Position numbers and translations under genes: made by a program. A stretch of 56,865 nucleotides of DNA from Chromatiales bacterium (GTDB taxonomy: Bacteria > Pseudomonadota > Gammaproteobacteria > JAHELT01): NCBI GenBank assembly GCA_024644045.1, contig JAHELT010000012.1:1-56865 (forward strand), in the 5' to 3' direction. Positions 41,810 through 51,123 of the stretch are shown here, in pieces. The notes below the pieces were generated by a model. That model was not told the origin of the DNA. It made no database searches and saw only the letters and a program-made list of their open reading frames with translations. Position 1 is the stretch's first letter, and the number at the start of each line of letters is the position of its first letter.

Positions 41810-43939
41810 GTGAACGATGCCGCTGCACCGGGGACGGTGCGATCCGAGCACCGGCTGACGCCGCTGCTTGAGCCGCGCTCCATCGCGTTGGTGGGCGCCT
41901 CCGCGCGAGTCGGCACGGTCGGCCACATGACCGTGAAGACGCTGCTCGCAAGCGGGTTTCCGGGCCAAGTGCACCTCGTCAATCCCAACTACTCGCGCAT
42001 CGAGGGGCGGGCTTGTGCGGGCGCGCTGGGTGATCTGGAAGAGGCGCCGGACATGGTCATCGCGAGCATCGGGAGCGCGCGTATCGAGGCGGCACTCGAA
42101 GACGCCATCGCTGCCGGTGTACGGGCAGTCACGCTGTTCGACGCCTGCGCAGGCACTGCGCGCAACGGTCGTCCGCTCGTGGACGCGCTGCGCGAGCGCG
42201 CCGCCGAAGCGGGGTTGGTGGTTTGCGGCGGCAACGGCATGGGATTCTTCAACATCCGCGGGCAATGCCACGCCAGTTTCTACTCCGCGGCGCATCTGCA
42301 GCCCGGGGGCATCACGCTGATTGCGCATTCCGGCTCGGTGTTCACGGTGCTGGCGCTGAACGATCGCCGCTACCGTTTCGACCTGGTGATCTCTGCCGGC
42401 CAGGAAATCGGCGCACGCATCGACGAGTACATCGACTATGCCACACAGCGGCCCGCGACCCGCGTGATCGCGCTCTTTATGGAGACCGCGCGCGACCCGC
42501 AGGCGTTTTGCCGCGCTCTCGCGAATGCGCGCGAGCACCGCATTCCGGTGGTGGTCTGCAAGGTGGGCCGCACTGCGGAGAGCGCACGCGTGGCGCGCTC
42601 GCACTCGGGTGCGATGGCCGGCGACGATGCTGCCTTTGAGGCGATCTTCGAGCGCTACGGCGCGCTGCGCGTGGCAACCGTCGATCAGCTCATGAACGCT
42701 GCATTGCTGCTCGCGCAGGGACGCGACGCCGCCGCGGGCGGGCTCGCGCTGGTGACCGATTCCGGCGGCCTGCGCGAGGCACTGATCGACCGCGCAGAGG
42801 ATCTGGGTATCGCGCTTGCGCGTTTCTCCGATGCGACCTGCGCACGCCTCGCACCGGTGCTGCCGCAGACCACGCTCGTGTCGAACCCGCTCGACTGCGC
42901 GGGCCCGCTAGACGAGACCTTCGTCGGTGTGTTCGAGCGTGCGCTGGCGATCGTTGCGCGTGCACCGGAGATCGGTCTGCTCGGTTTCGAGTTCGATGCG
43001 CGCGACGACTTCCTCTACGCGCCGGGTCTGCAGGTGCTCGCTGAACGGCTGCCGCTGCTTACCGACAGGCCCTGTTTTGTGTACTCGAGCTTTGCGCGCG
43101 CACACAACCGGTCGCTCGGCGAGCGCCTGGCGTCGCTCGGCGTTCCGCTGCTGAACGGCCAGGACGAGATGCTGCAGGCGGCCGGTGTGATGATGCGCTG
43201 GCGCGAGGTTCTGCAGCTGCTGGACGAGCACGACATGCCCGCCGCCGTCCCGGCGCACACGGTCGCGCGCTGGCGCAAACGCCTGGCAGGGAGCACTCCG
43301 CTGGCCGAGGCCGATGGCCTGACGCTGCTTCGCGACTTCGGCGTGCCCGTCACCGAACTCGTTCTGGCGACAAGCGCCGGCGAGGTGCGCGAGGCAGTCG
43401 CCGCGCTTGGGTTGCCCGTGGCGATCAAGACCGCACAGCCCGGTGTGGAGCACAAGACGGATGTCGACGGCGTGCGTCTGTGGCTGCGCACGAGCGAGGC
43501 GGCCAGTGCGGCTTACGCCGAACTCAGTGGTCGGCTCGGGGCGGCGGTCATCGTTCAGCGCATGGCCGGGCCCGGCATGGAGCTGGCGTTCGGCTGCGTG
43601 CCGGATGCGGACTTCGGGCCGTTGGTGCTGGTCGCGAGCGGCGGTGTTCTGGTGGAGTCGGCGCGCGACAAGGTGTTCCTGAGCGCACCGTTCGGACCGC
43701 TGCGAGCCCGCCGCGCGCTGCAGCGCCTGAGGGTCTGGCCGTTGCTGTGCGGTGCACGCGGCCATCCGGTTTGCGATATCGATGCGCTGAGCGCGGCGTT
43801 GTCCCGCTTCTCCGCGCTGGTCGCGGCGTTCGCCGACCTGCCCCTGGAGATCGACGTGAATCCGCTCGTGGTGAGCGCCGCCGGTGTGCGGGCCGTCGAC
43901 GCGCTGGTGGTCCCGGGCGGGCCCGCCCTCCGGGGTTGA
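41810..43939 (+). CDS. NDP-forming acyl-CoA synthetase (acetate-CoA ligase-like)
   Basis: A 709-residue fusion of the CoA-binding domain (SIALVGASARVGTVG and VHLVNPNYSRIEG), a succinyl-CoA-ligase-like middle with the phospho-His region SHSGAMAGDDAAFEA (His265), and a C-terminal ATP-grasp domain (GLPVAIKTAQPGVEHKTDVDGV, DLPLEIDVNPLVV). The family interconverts acyl-CoA + ADP + Pi and acid + ATP + CoA, or works as a ligase. The GTG start is fused to the frame that follows the Gly-Arg-rich end region of the neighbour; no strong ribosome site. It may activate acids imported by the TRAP system just downstream, but that is inference. Confidence 0.85.
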   Translation: MNDAAAPGTVRSEHRLTPLLEPRSIALVGASARVGTVGHMTVKTLLASGFPGQVHLVNPNYSRIEGRACAGALGDLEEAPDMVIASIGSARIEAALEDAIAAGVRAVTLFDACAGTARNGRPLVDALRERAAEAGLVVCGGNGMGFFNIRGQCHASFYSAAHLQPGGITLIAHSGSVFTVLALNDRRYRFDLVISAGQEIGARIDEYIDYATQRPATRVIALFMETARDPQAFCRALANAREHRIPVVVCKVGRTAESARVARSHSGAMAGDDAAFEAIFERYGALRVATVDQLMNAALLLAQGRDAAAGGLALVTDSGGLREALIDRAEDLGIALARFSDATCARLAPVLPQTTLVSNPLDCAGPLDETFVGVFERALAIVARAPEIGLLGFEFDARDDFLYAPGLQVLAERLPLLTDRPCFVYSSFARAHNRSLGERLASLGVPLLNGQDEMLQAAGVMMRWREVLQLLDEHDMPAAVPAHTVARWRKRLAGSTPLAEADGLTLLRDFGVPVTELVLATSAGEVREAVAALGLPVAIKTAQPGVEHKTDVDGVRLWLRTSEAASAAYAELSGRLGAAVIVQRMAGPGMELAFGCVPDADFGPLVLVASGGVLVESARDKVFLSAPFGPLRARRALQRLRVWPLLCGARGHPVCDIDALSAALSRFSALVAAFADLPLEIDVNPLVVSAAGVRAVDALVVPGGPALRG

Positions 43940-44250
43940 GGCGTGCATCGCCACCCCCGGCGGGAGGCTTACCGGCCCCGCCGCGCAGGCGGGCCGCGGG
44001 CGACGCGCCCCTATACACACCGCGAAGCTAGACGGTAAACTTGCCCGACTTGATAAGAACAGCACTGATTTCATGACGCTGACGACTTGCCGCGTCACAG
44101 CTTATGCACGGAATCACCACCGATTCGCGTGCCTTCCAGGGTTTAACCATTGGTCCGGAATGGGCTCACCGCAGTGGCATCGCCGCACGGCGCCACGCCC
44201 GCCCGGGCGTTCCGGACAGACGAAACGGCTCTTTGAGAGGAGGAGTTTAG
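43940..44250. promoter_or_regulatory. Upstream region of the TRAP operon
   Basis: Some 310 non-coding bases. A GC-rich self-complementary stretch near 43970-44010 may end the upstream transcript. The part from 44030 is less GC-rich and should hold the TRAP promoter. A GAGAGGAGGAG ribosome site lies just before the first TRAP gene. No regulator or operator is recognised. Confidence 0.4.
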
Positions 44251-45345
44251 ATGAAACGACGTAACTTTCTGAAGACAGGTGTCGCCGGCGTAGGCGGGGC
44301 CGCAGCCGCGACGGTCGCGGCGCCGGCGATCGCGCAGAAGCGTATCGAGGTCGTAATGGTCACCACCTGGCCGCGCGACTTCCCGGGCCTCGGCACCGGT
44401 GCGCAGCGGTTCGCCCAGCGTCTGGTCGACATGAGCGACGGCCGCTTCCAGGTGCAGTATTTCGCCGCCGGCGAACGCGTGAAGGCGTTCGACTCGTTCG
44501 ACGAGGTCGCGTCCGGCAACGCGCAGATGTACCACGCGGCCGACTACTACTGGAAAGGCAAGCACCCGGGATGGGCGTACTACACCGCAGTGCCGTTCGG
44601 CTTCGTCTACAGTGAGATCAACTCCTGGGTCAAGTGGGGCGGCGGTCAGGAGCTGTGGGACGAGCTGGCGGCGGAATACAATCTGAAGTGCCTGACATGC
44701 GGCAATACCGGCGTGCAGATGGGCGGCTGGTTCCGCAAGGAGATCAACTCGGCGGATGACCTCAAGGGTCTGAAGATGCGTATCCCCGGCCTGGGCGGCG
44801 ACGTGATGGCGAAGCTCGGCGCCTCGCCGGTCACCCTGCCCGGCGGCCAGATCTACGAGAACCTCGTGTCCGGCGCGATCGATGCGACCGAGTGGGTGGG
44901 ACCGTGGAACGACAGCTTCCTGAAGTTCTACGAAGCGGCCAAGTACTATTACTACCCGGGCATGCACGAGCCGGCTTCCATGCTGTCGCTGGGCATGAAC
45001 AAGAAGTTCTGGGAAGGCCTGTCTAAATCCGATCAGAACATGATCCGGGCGGCGGCGTCTGAAGAGAACGACACCATGATGGCGGAGTACAACGCCAAGA
45101 ACGGCGATTCGCTGGCCAAGCTGATCAACGAGCAGGGTGTGAAGCTGCGGCGCTTCAACGATGACGTCTACGATGCTTTCGGCGAAGCGGCCGAAGAGGT
45201 GTTCAAAGAGCTTCGCGATCACAGCAAGCTGGCGAACCGCATCCACGAGAGTTTCCTGAAAACCCGTAAGGATGTGGGCGCCTGGATGAACATCTCCGAC
45301 GTGGAGTATCTGCGCCAGCGCAATCGTGTGCTGGGCGTGACCTAG
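44251..45345 (+). CDS. TRAP transporter substrate-binding protein
   Basis: A 364-residue DctP-family protein. It has a twin-arginine-like signal (MKRRNFLKTGVAGVGG and APAIAQ), so it is exported. The mature part has the TRAP binding-protein pattern: WPRDFPGLGTGAQRFAQRL, DDLKGLKMRIPGLGGDV, and YENLVSGAIDATEWVGPWND. Sequence style is that of the TakP-like group that binds 2-oxo acids and similar carboxylates, some as dimers. The ligand is unknown. The hairpin after it probably sets the protein ratio with the permeases. Confidence 0.88.
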   Translation: MKRRNFLKTGVAGVGGAAAATVAAPAIAQKRIEVVMVTTWPRDFPGLGTGAQRFAQRLVDMSDGRFQVQYFAAGERVKAFDSFDEVASGNAQMYHAADYYWKGKHPGWAYYTAVPFGFVYSEINSWVKWGGGQELWDELAAEYNLKCLTCGNTGVQMGGWFRKEINSADDLKGLKMRIPGLGGDVMAKLGASPVTLPGGQIYENLVSGAIDATEWVGPWNDSFLKFYEAAKYYYYPGMHEPASMLSLGMNKKFWEGLSKSDQNMIRAAASEENDTMMAEYNAKNGDSLAKLINEQGVKLRRFNDDVYDAFGEAAEEVFKELRDHSKLANRIHESFLKTRKDVGAWMNISDVEYLRQRNRVLGVT

Positions 45346-45371
45346 CAGACTCGCTCGAGTCTCCAGGCAAA

Positions 45372-45391
45372 GCGGAGCCCGCGGGCTCCGC
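45372..45391 (+). terminator. Perfect hairpin between TRAP binding protein and permease genes
   Basis: GCGGAGCC, CGCG, GGCTCCGC form a perfect 20-base palindrome in the 73-base gap. No U-run follows, so it is more likely an RNA-stabilising or attenuating element that lets the binding protein be made in excess of the permeases, a common layout in transport operons. Confidence 0.55.
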
Positions 45392-45418
45392 TCTCCATAG
45401 CGTACGCCTGCCCGGCGC

Positions 45419-46492
45419 ATGAACAGCGACCAGCTATCGGTGCAAGCCGCCGGAGGGGACGCCGTGCGGAGTCTGCACGGGTTTCTACCTCAGATGCTGC
45501 GCATGTTTGCCCTGTCGATGACTGTCATGGCGCTGGTGTTTCTGCTCAACAACCATTTCATTTTCTGGCTGGACTGGCCTGGCATGCTGACGCTGCTGGC
45601 GCATGTCGGCTGGTTGGGAGAACCGCCGAATCAGCCGTTGCAGGGTGGCGATCTGCTCCGGGGCTGGCTGCAGCTGGGCAGCTACGCGGGCGGGCTGCTG
45701 GTGGTGATCGGCTACGTGTTGAAAACGCACGAGCAATCATTGCGTGTGGATGCCGCACGACTTTCCGCTTTCGCCGCGTTCATCATCCGGGCTGCTTTCT
45801 GGGCGGTGCTGATCGTCGGCCTGGTCGATATGCTCATCTCGTTTCTGCGCGTCGAGGATTTCCTGGTGCATATCGTCGGCGAGGACCTGACCAGGGAACT
45901 CGGGCGGCCCAACTTCCGGGGAACCTACGTGCACTACCCGCTGATTGCCGTATCGGTGATCATCGCCTTCTTCGTGCGCTCGCTCGGGTTCACCTGGCTG
46001 GCGCTGCTGGTTGTGTTCGCGGAATTCCAGATCGTCATTTCCCGCTTCGTGTTTTCCTATGAGCAGTCCTTCATGGGGGATCTGGTGCGATTCTGGTATG
46101 CCGCGCTGTTTCTGTTTGCCAGCGCGTACGCGTTGATTGACGAGGGGCACGTGCGGGTCGACGTTATCTATGCCCGCTTCACGAAGCGTGGCAAGGCATG
46201 GACGAACGCCCTTGGATCGGCGCTGCTCGGGCTGCCGCTGTGCTGGGTGATACTGACTCAGGGTATGTGGGGCCGGGGCAGCAGCCTCAACAGCCCGCTG
46301 CTCAGCTTCGAGATCTCCCAGCAGGGCTTCGGCATGTATACCAAGTACATGATGGCGGGCTTCATGGTGGTGTTCGCGCTGTCCATGATCGTGCAGTTTT
46401 CCAGCTACTTTCTGAACAGCGCCGCCGATCTGCTGGCCGAACCCGGAGGCGAGCCGGAACGTGAATACGATCACGATCCGGAAGAGATCTAG
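45419..46492 (+). CDS. TRAP transporter small permease, extended form
   Basis: A 357-residue membrane protein, about twice the usual DctQ length. The DctQ-like part is in the C-terminal half (FSYEQSFMGDLVRFWYAALFL, then EGHVRVDVIYARFTKRGKAW, the typical DctQ loop). The N-terminal ~190 residues add about four extra membrane helices (for example FALSMTVMALVFLLNNHFI). It is transcribed with the large permease, six bases apart. It resembles the longer small-permease variants seen beside TakP-like binding proteins. Confidence 0.8.
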   Translation: MNSDQLSVQAAGGDAVRSLHGFLPQMLRMFALSMTVMALVFLLNNHFIFWLDWPGMLTLLAHVGWLGEPPNQPLQGGDLLRGWLQLGSYAGGLLVVIGYVLKTHEQSLRVDAARLSAFAAFIIRAAFWAVLIVGLVDMLISFLRVEDFLVHIVGEDLTRELGRPNFRGTYVHYPLIAVSVIIAFFVRSLGFTWLALLVVFAEFQIVISRFVFSYEQSFMGDLVRFWYAALFLFASAYALIDEGHVRVDVIYARFTKRGKAWTNALGSALLGLPLCWVILTQGMWGRGSSLNSPLLSFEISQQGFGMYTKYMMAGFMVVFALSMIVQFSSYFLNSAADLLAEPGGEPEREYDHDPEEI

Positions 46493-46498
46493 CAACCC

Positions 46499-49162
46499 AT
46501 GGAACTCTTCTTCCTCGCCGTTCTCGTTCTGCTCATGGTGGTCGCGCTCACGTCGGGTTTTCCGGTCGCGTTTGCACTGCCCGGCTCGGCGATCCTGTCC
46601 ATAGCGCTGGCTGCCCTTTGCGGTGTGATCTTCGCCGGCGATGCGAGCGCCTACTTCGCCTCGGGCGGTCCCCTTGAATGGTTGAGCGCCGGTGTAACCA
46701 ACTTCCGAAGCCTTTACTGGGACGTCGAGCGCGACACGCTGATTGCGATTCCGCTGTTCGTGTTCATGGGCATCATGCTGCAGCGCTCGAAGATCGCCGA
46801 GGATCTGCTGGTCACCATGGCCCAGCTGTTCGGGCCGATTCCCGGCGGTCTCGGCATGTCGGTTGTGTTCGTGGGCGCGCTGCTGGCGGCGACTACCGGC
46901 ATCGTGGGGGCCACGGTGATCGCAATGGGCCTGATTTCGTTGCCGGCGATGCTGCGCCACAACTACTCGAAGCCGCTGGCGACCGGGACCATCTGCGCCT
47001 CGGGCACGCTGGGGCAGATCATTCCGCCGTCCATCGTGCTGATCATCCTCGCCGATCAGCTCTCCAGTGCGGCCGATCAGGCAAGCACCGCGCGAAAAGC
47101 CGAGTTCAAGGACGCAACCGGCGAATTTTCCATGCCGTCTGAATTCGACATCACGTCGGCCAGCGCAGGCGACATGTTCATGGGCGCGTTCCTGCCGGGG
47201 CTGGTGCTGGTGGCGATCTACATGACCTACATTCTGGTCTCCGCGTTGATCAAGCCGGAGTCCGCCCCGCCGGTGCACCACGAAGGCAAGTACGACCGGC
47301 AGTTTGTGCTGCGCGTCTTTCTAGCGTTGATTCCGCCGCTCACGCTGATTTTCGCCGTGCTCGGCTCGATCATCATGGGGGTCGCTACCGTCAATCAGGC
47401 CGGTGCGATCGGCGCGGTCGGCGCGATGATCATGGGCGGTTACCGGCTAACCGCCGGCAAACGACTGGCCTACGTACCCGCCGTGCTGGCGCTGATATCG
47501 ACGGCGGCAATTCTGGTTCTGCTTGCCACCACCACGATCAATGTCAAGAACATCGGAGGCACGGGCGATGTGCTGGCGATTGCGGCGGCCGGGGTCGCGG
47601 TCGCCGGGCTGATGATTGCCGTGGTGTGGAGCGCGTGGCGATCTTTCAAGATCAACGACACGCTGAGCGGCGTGATGATCGAGACGGCGAAGACCACCTC
47701 CATGGTGTTCATCATCCTGATCGGTGCGGCGATGCTCACTTCGGCGTTTCGCGGCTTCGGCGGCGAGGAGCTGGTGAAGGAGTTCCTGACAGGCCTGCCG
47801 GGCGGTTTCTGGACGCAGTTCATCGTGGTGATGGCGGTCATCTTTCTGCTCGGGTTCTTTCTCGATTTCATCGAAATCGCCGTGGTCGTGGTGCCGATCG
47901 TGGCCCCCATACTGCTCGCCGATCCCAGCGCGAACATCACCGCCGTCTGGCTCGGCGTGATGGTCGGCCTGAACATCCAGACCTCGTTTCTTACGCCGCC
48001 GTTCGGTTTTGCGCTGTTCTATCTGCGCGGGGTCGCACCGCCAAGCGTCAAGACGCTGCAGATCTACCGCGGCGCGGCGGCGTTTATCGCGTTGCAGCTC
48101 ATAGGGCTTGCGGTAGCGGGTGCGTTCCCCAGCCTGATCAATTACTTGCCGTACCGCACGTATCTGACCTCGGAAACCGCACCTCCGCCGCAGAACCCGC
48201 GCCTGCAGCAGTGCATTGAGGAGCACCTGTTCACGATCTATGACGAGCAGGGGGATGCCTTGCGCGCTGCGATCAGTGAAGCGGGCGCGCTGGATTTCAG
48301 CTACCTACCGGAAGAGCAGCAGCGTGCGATGCGCGAGAGCCTGAAGAAAGCGAGCGCTACTTTCGCGCTGGTCGAGGAAGTCCGCAAGGCAGAACGCGCG
48401 GTCACCGAGGCCTCGCCGTCTTATCGGCCGCAGCACGTGCGCGTGCGCGATACGCAAAAAGAGATCCGCAAAGTCGAGGCGGAGATCAAGGACGCGGGAC
48501 AGACCTTCCGGCGTGCGCAGAACGATGAGGATGTCTCGCAGGAGCGCGTCGAGCGGCTGCGCGGCAGGACCGAGGCGCTGCAGGCGCAGAAATCCGCGCT
48601 CCAAAGCGAGATTCCCAGAGAATGGGAGGAGGTACGCAAGCGTTACGTCGAGTTGACGGAGGCCGAGAAAAAAGCGCGGCTTGCGTATCGCCGCAATGTC
48701 GACGGGGCGTACGAGCCGCTGGCCACGTTCCTTACGATTCTCGAATCAACCGAAGGATTGCGCAACTTCGAAGCCACGTTGCGGTCACTGGAGTCGGTAA
48801 TTGCCGAGGCGCCCGCCGAACAGGCGATGGATACGATCAAGGATGCGGAACGCGAGCTCGACAAGCTGGCGGGTGCCAGCGACATCAAGTCGCGCTTGTC
48901 CAAAGCCCGTCGTGCGCTAAAAGGTGATGAGCCCGAACGCGACGAAGCGGCCGATTTCCTGCGACAGGCGCGGGAAATTTTTGCCGACGAGCTCGTGTGG
49001 CGCAAACGTGCGAGCGACGAGCTTGCCCCGATGCTGCGCAAGTACAACCAGGCCATCAAACACTCCATCGGTCTGCGTTTGCAGACGCGCCTGACCACCG
49101 ATGAGGCCGAAACCGTTGCTGCCTGTCAGTCATCGCATCGCGATATCTCGCTGAATTTCTAG
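46499..49162 (+). CDS. TRAP transporter large permease with a long C-terminal coiled-coil extension
   Basis: An 887-residue protein. Residues 1 to about 565 form the DctM channel with about twelve helices (FPVAFALPGSAILS, IPLFVFMGIMLQRS, GTLGQIIPPSIVLIIL) and a hydrophilic loop after the LADQLSS turn. The last helix ends near INYLPYRTYL. The remaining ~320 residues are highly charged and helical (KEIRKVEAEIKDAGQTFRRA, RLRGRTEALQAQKSAL) and predict a coiled coil. Normal DctM proteins end soon after the last helix. The extension could dock another protein or sense load. Confidence 0.85.
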   Translation: MELFFLAVLVLLMVVALTSGFPVAFALPGSAILSIALAALCGVIFAGDASAYFASGGPLEWLSAGVTNFRSLYWDVERDTLIAIPLFVFMGIMLQRSKIAEDLLVTMAQLFGPIPGGLGMSVVFVGALLAATTGIVGATVIAMGLISLPAMLRHNYSKPLATGTICASGTLGQIIPPSIVLIILADQLSSAADQASTARKAEFKDATGEFSMPSEFDITSASAGDMFMGAFLPGLVLVAIYMTYILVSALIKPESAPPVHHEGKYDRQFVLRVFLALIPPLTLIFAVLGSIIMGVATVNQAGAIGAVGAMIMGGYRLTAGKRLAYVPAVLALISTAAILVLLATTTINVKNIGGTGDVLAIAAAGVAVAGLMIAVVWSAWRSFKINDTLSGVMIETAKTTSMVFIILIGAAMLTSAFRGFGGEELVKEFLTGLPGGFWTQFIVVMAVIFLLGFFLDFIEIAVVVVPIVAPILLADPSANITAVWLGVMVGLNIQTSFLTPPFGFALFYLRGVAPPSVKTLQIYRGAAAFIALQLIGLAVAGAFPSLINYLPYRTYLTSETAPPPQNPRLQQCIEEHLFTIYDEQGDALRAAISEAGALDFSYLPEEQQRAMRESLKKASATFALVEEVRKAERAVTEASPSYRPQHVRVRDTQKEIRKVEAEIKDAGQTFRRAQNDEDVSQERVERLRGRTEALQAQKSALQSEIPREWEEVRKRYVELTEAEKKARLAYRRNVDGAYEPLATFLTILESTEGLRNFEATLRSLESVIAEAPAEQAMDTIKDAERELDKLAGASDIKSRLSKARRALKGDEPERDEAADFLRQAREIFADELVWRKRASDELAPMLRKYNQAIKHSIGLRLQTRLTTDEAETVAACQSSHRDISLNF

Positions 49163-49172
49163 TTAAGGAAAC

Positions 49173-49215
49173 GGGGTCAGACTCAAATCAATCGAGTCTG
49201 ACCAAGTCAGACCCC
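49173..49215. repeat. Inverted repeat at the end of the TRAP operon
   Basis: GTCAGACTC (49176-49184) pairs perfectly with GAGTCTGAC (49194-49202), and a third GTCAGACCCC copy follows at 49206. The stem sits between the TRAP large permease and the convergent aminotransferase, so it may act as a two-way terminator. The GGGGTCAGACTC wording is typical of short dispersed repeats in Pseudomonadota. Confidence 0.6.
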
Positions 49216-49245
49216 AATGATCCACCATTAATCTGGTAACCGATG

Positions 49246-50100
49246 TCAGGTTGCGTGTTTGCGGGCCGTGTCGATGTAGAGCGCACGCAGCTTGCGACTG
49301 ACGGGCCCGGGCTCGCCGGTGCCGATCGAGTGCCCGTCGATGCTTACGACGGGCATTACGAAGCTCGATGCGCTGGTGATCAAGGCCTCGCTGGCCGCGT
49401 AGGCTTCCTCGAGCGAGAATGCACGTTCCTCGACCGGAATCTGTTCCTCGTGTGAAAGCCTCAGCACGGCCGCACGCGTGATCCCGTGCAGTATCTCGTT
49501 GCTGAGGTGCCGCGTGACGAGCACGCCTCCGGTGGTCACGATGTAGGCGTTGTTCGAGCTGCCTTCGGTCACCAGACCGTTTTCGACCATCCAGGCGTCG
49601 TCGGCGCCGGCATCCAGGGCGGCCTGCTTCGCCATCGACGATGCCAGCAGGCCGACGGTCTTGATGTCACGGCGCTGCCAGCGGATGTCCGGTACCGAGA
49701 TTACCGCGATGCCGCGCCGGGCGGCCGGGTTGTCGACGATGGCGCGGGCCTGCGTGAACATCACCAGGCTCGGCTCGGCGTCGGCGGGGAAGGCGAAATC
49801 GCGATCCGCCGCACCGCGCGTGATCTGCAGGTAGACGACGCCTTCGGTGAGCGCGTTGCGGGCGATCAGCTCTTGCTGAACCGCGACGATGTCCGCATCG
49901 CCGAGCGGTGCGCGCATGTTCAGCTCGCTCAGCGAGCGCCGCATGCGCATCAGGTGTGCGGCATTGTCGACGAGCCGGCCGTCCAGCACCGAGGAGACTT
50001 CGTAGATGCCGTCAGCGAACAGAAAGCCGCGATCGAATACCGAAATGCGGGCTTCGGCTTCGGGCAGGTAGTCGCCGTTGACGTAGACGGTGCGGCTCAT
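49246..50100 (-). CDS. dat: D-amino-acid aminotransferase
   Basis: A 284-residue fold-type IV PLP transaminase. It opens with YVNGDYLPEAEARISVFDRGFLFADGIYEV, has the PLP Lys147 in RRDIKTVGLLASSMAKQAA, and the TEGSSNNAYIV phosphate-binding turn. The lone RGFLFADGIYE form and size fit D-alanine/D-amino-acid transaminases rather than branched-chain ones. It moves the amino group from D-amino acids to 2-oxoglutarate, giving D-glutamate, which the two upstream genes could then process. GAGGAG precedes the ATG. It is the last gene of a three-gene operon. Confidence 0.85.
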   Translation of the reverse strand: MSRTVYVNGDYLPEAEARISVFDRGFLFADGIYEVSSVLDGRLVDNAAHLMRMRRSLSELNMRAPLGDADIVAVQQELIARNALTEGVVYLQITRGAADRDFAFPADAEPSLVMFTQARAIVDNPAARRGIAVISVPDIRWQRRDIKTVGLLASSMAKQAALDAGADDAWMVENGLVTEGSSNNAYIVTTGGVLVTRHLSNEILHGITRAAVLRLSHEEQIPVEERAFSLEEAYAASEALITSASSFVMPVVSIDGHSIGTGEPGPVSRKLRALYIDTARKHAT

Positions 50101-50120
50101 TGCGTTACTCCTCGGTAGAA

Positions 50121-51101
50121 TCAGCCCCACAGTGCGGGGGGCGGCGGCGCGATTCCGGCCGCGTCGAACACCAGCCCGGGATTGCGATCCTCGGCCAGCA
50201 GCAGCGGCCCGTCCAGATCCACGATCTCCGCGCCCTGGGCAACCAGCAGTGCCGGCGCCATGGCCAGCGACGTGGCAAGCATGCACCCGACCATCACTGA
50301 AAACCCGCGGGCCCGGGCGGCGTCGCGCAGCAACAGCGCTTCCGACAATCCGCCGGTCTTGTCCAGCTTGATGTTCACCATGTCGTAGCGTCCCTCGAGT
50401 TCGTCGAGCGACTGCCGGTCATGGCAGGATTCATCGGCGCAGATCGGCAGCGGCCGCTCCAGCCCGGCGAGCGCCTGGTCCTGCCCCGCGGGCAGCGGCT
50501 GCTCGATCATGCTCACGCCGAGTGCCGCCATCGCGGGTGCCAGCTCGAAGAAGCTGTCGATGTCCCACGCCTCGTTGGCGTCGACGATGAGCTTCGCCGA
50601 CGGGGCGCCGTCGCGCACCGCGGCGACACGGGCCAGATCGTCCCGGCCACCGAGCTTCAGCTTGAGCAGCGGCCGCTGTGCGTGCTGTAGGGCCTGAGCA
50701 CGCATGTTGTCCGGGGAGTCCAGCGACAGTGTGTATGCCGTGACCACCGGCACGGGTTCGGGTTGGCCGACAAGTTCCCAGACCCGGCAGCGGGCGCGCT
50801 TGGCTTCCAGATCCCAGAATGCGCAATCCAGCGCGTTACGCGCCGCGCCCGGGCCGAGCCGGGTCTGGAGGGTGTCCCGGTCGAGCCCCCGGGCGATCTC
50901 GCTGCTCAGTGCGAGCAGCTTTTCGTGTTCACCGGCAACCGATTCGCCATAGCGGGCGTAGGGCACGCACTCGCCGCGTCCTACGAGGCCTCCCTCATGC
51001 AGCTCGGCAACGACGACCTCCGCGCGGGTTCTGGCGCCTCGCGAGATGCGAAACTCGCCACGCAGCGGCCAGCTTTCCGTGCGCACGTGCAGATCAGTCA
51101 T
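50121..51101 (-). CDS. dgcA: N-acetyl-D-glutamate racemase DgcA (enolase superfamily)
   Basis: A 326-residue enzyme of the dipeptide-epimerase-like group. The two-base pattern is complete: KLK (Lys147, Lys149) and NIKLDKTGG (Lys245), with metal ligands Asp174 (DANEAWD), Glu200 (IEQPLP) and Asp223 (ADES). By fold alone it would be called L-Ala-D/L-Glu epimerase. The adjacent DUF1611 gene, 22 bases upstream, matches the DgcN-DgcA pair, in which DgcA racemises N-acetyl-D-glutamate to the L form. The role is assigned by this context. Confidence 0.8.
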   Translation of the reverse strand: MTDLHVRTESWPLRGEFRISRGARTRAEVVVAELHEGGLVGRGECVPYARYGESVAGEHEKLLALSSEIARGLDRDTLQTRLGPGAARNALDCAFWDLEAKRARCRVWELVGQPEPVPVVTAYTLSLDSPDNMRAQALQHAQRPLLKLKLGGRDDLARVAAVRDGAPSAKLIVDANEAWDIDSFFELAPAMAALGVSMIEQPLPAGQDQALAGLERPLPICADESCHDRQSLDELEGRYDMVNIKLDKTGGLSEALLLRDAARARGFSVMVGCMLATSLAMAPALLVAQGAEIVDLDGPLLLAEDRNPGLVFDAAGIAPPPPALWG

Positions 51102-51123
51102 TGCGGCGGCCGGCGACGCCGCG

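Noticed and set aside
45737-47281. A 514-codon open frame on the minus strand
   Set aside because: It is antisense to the TRAP permease genes, which have clear membrane helices and spacing.
50121-51101. L-Ala-D/L-Glu (murein peptide) epimerase as the primary name
   Set aside because: The catalytic residues would fit, but direct pairing with the DUF1611 gene favours DgcA. Murein-peptide recycling genes are absent; the alternative is kept in the entry.
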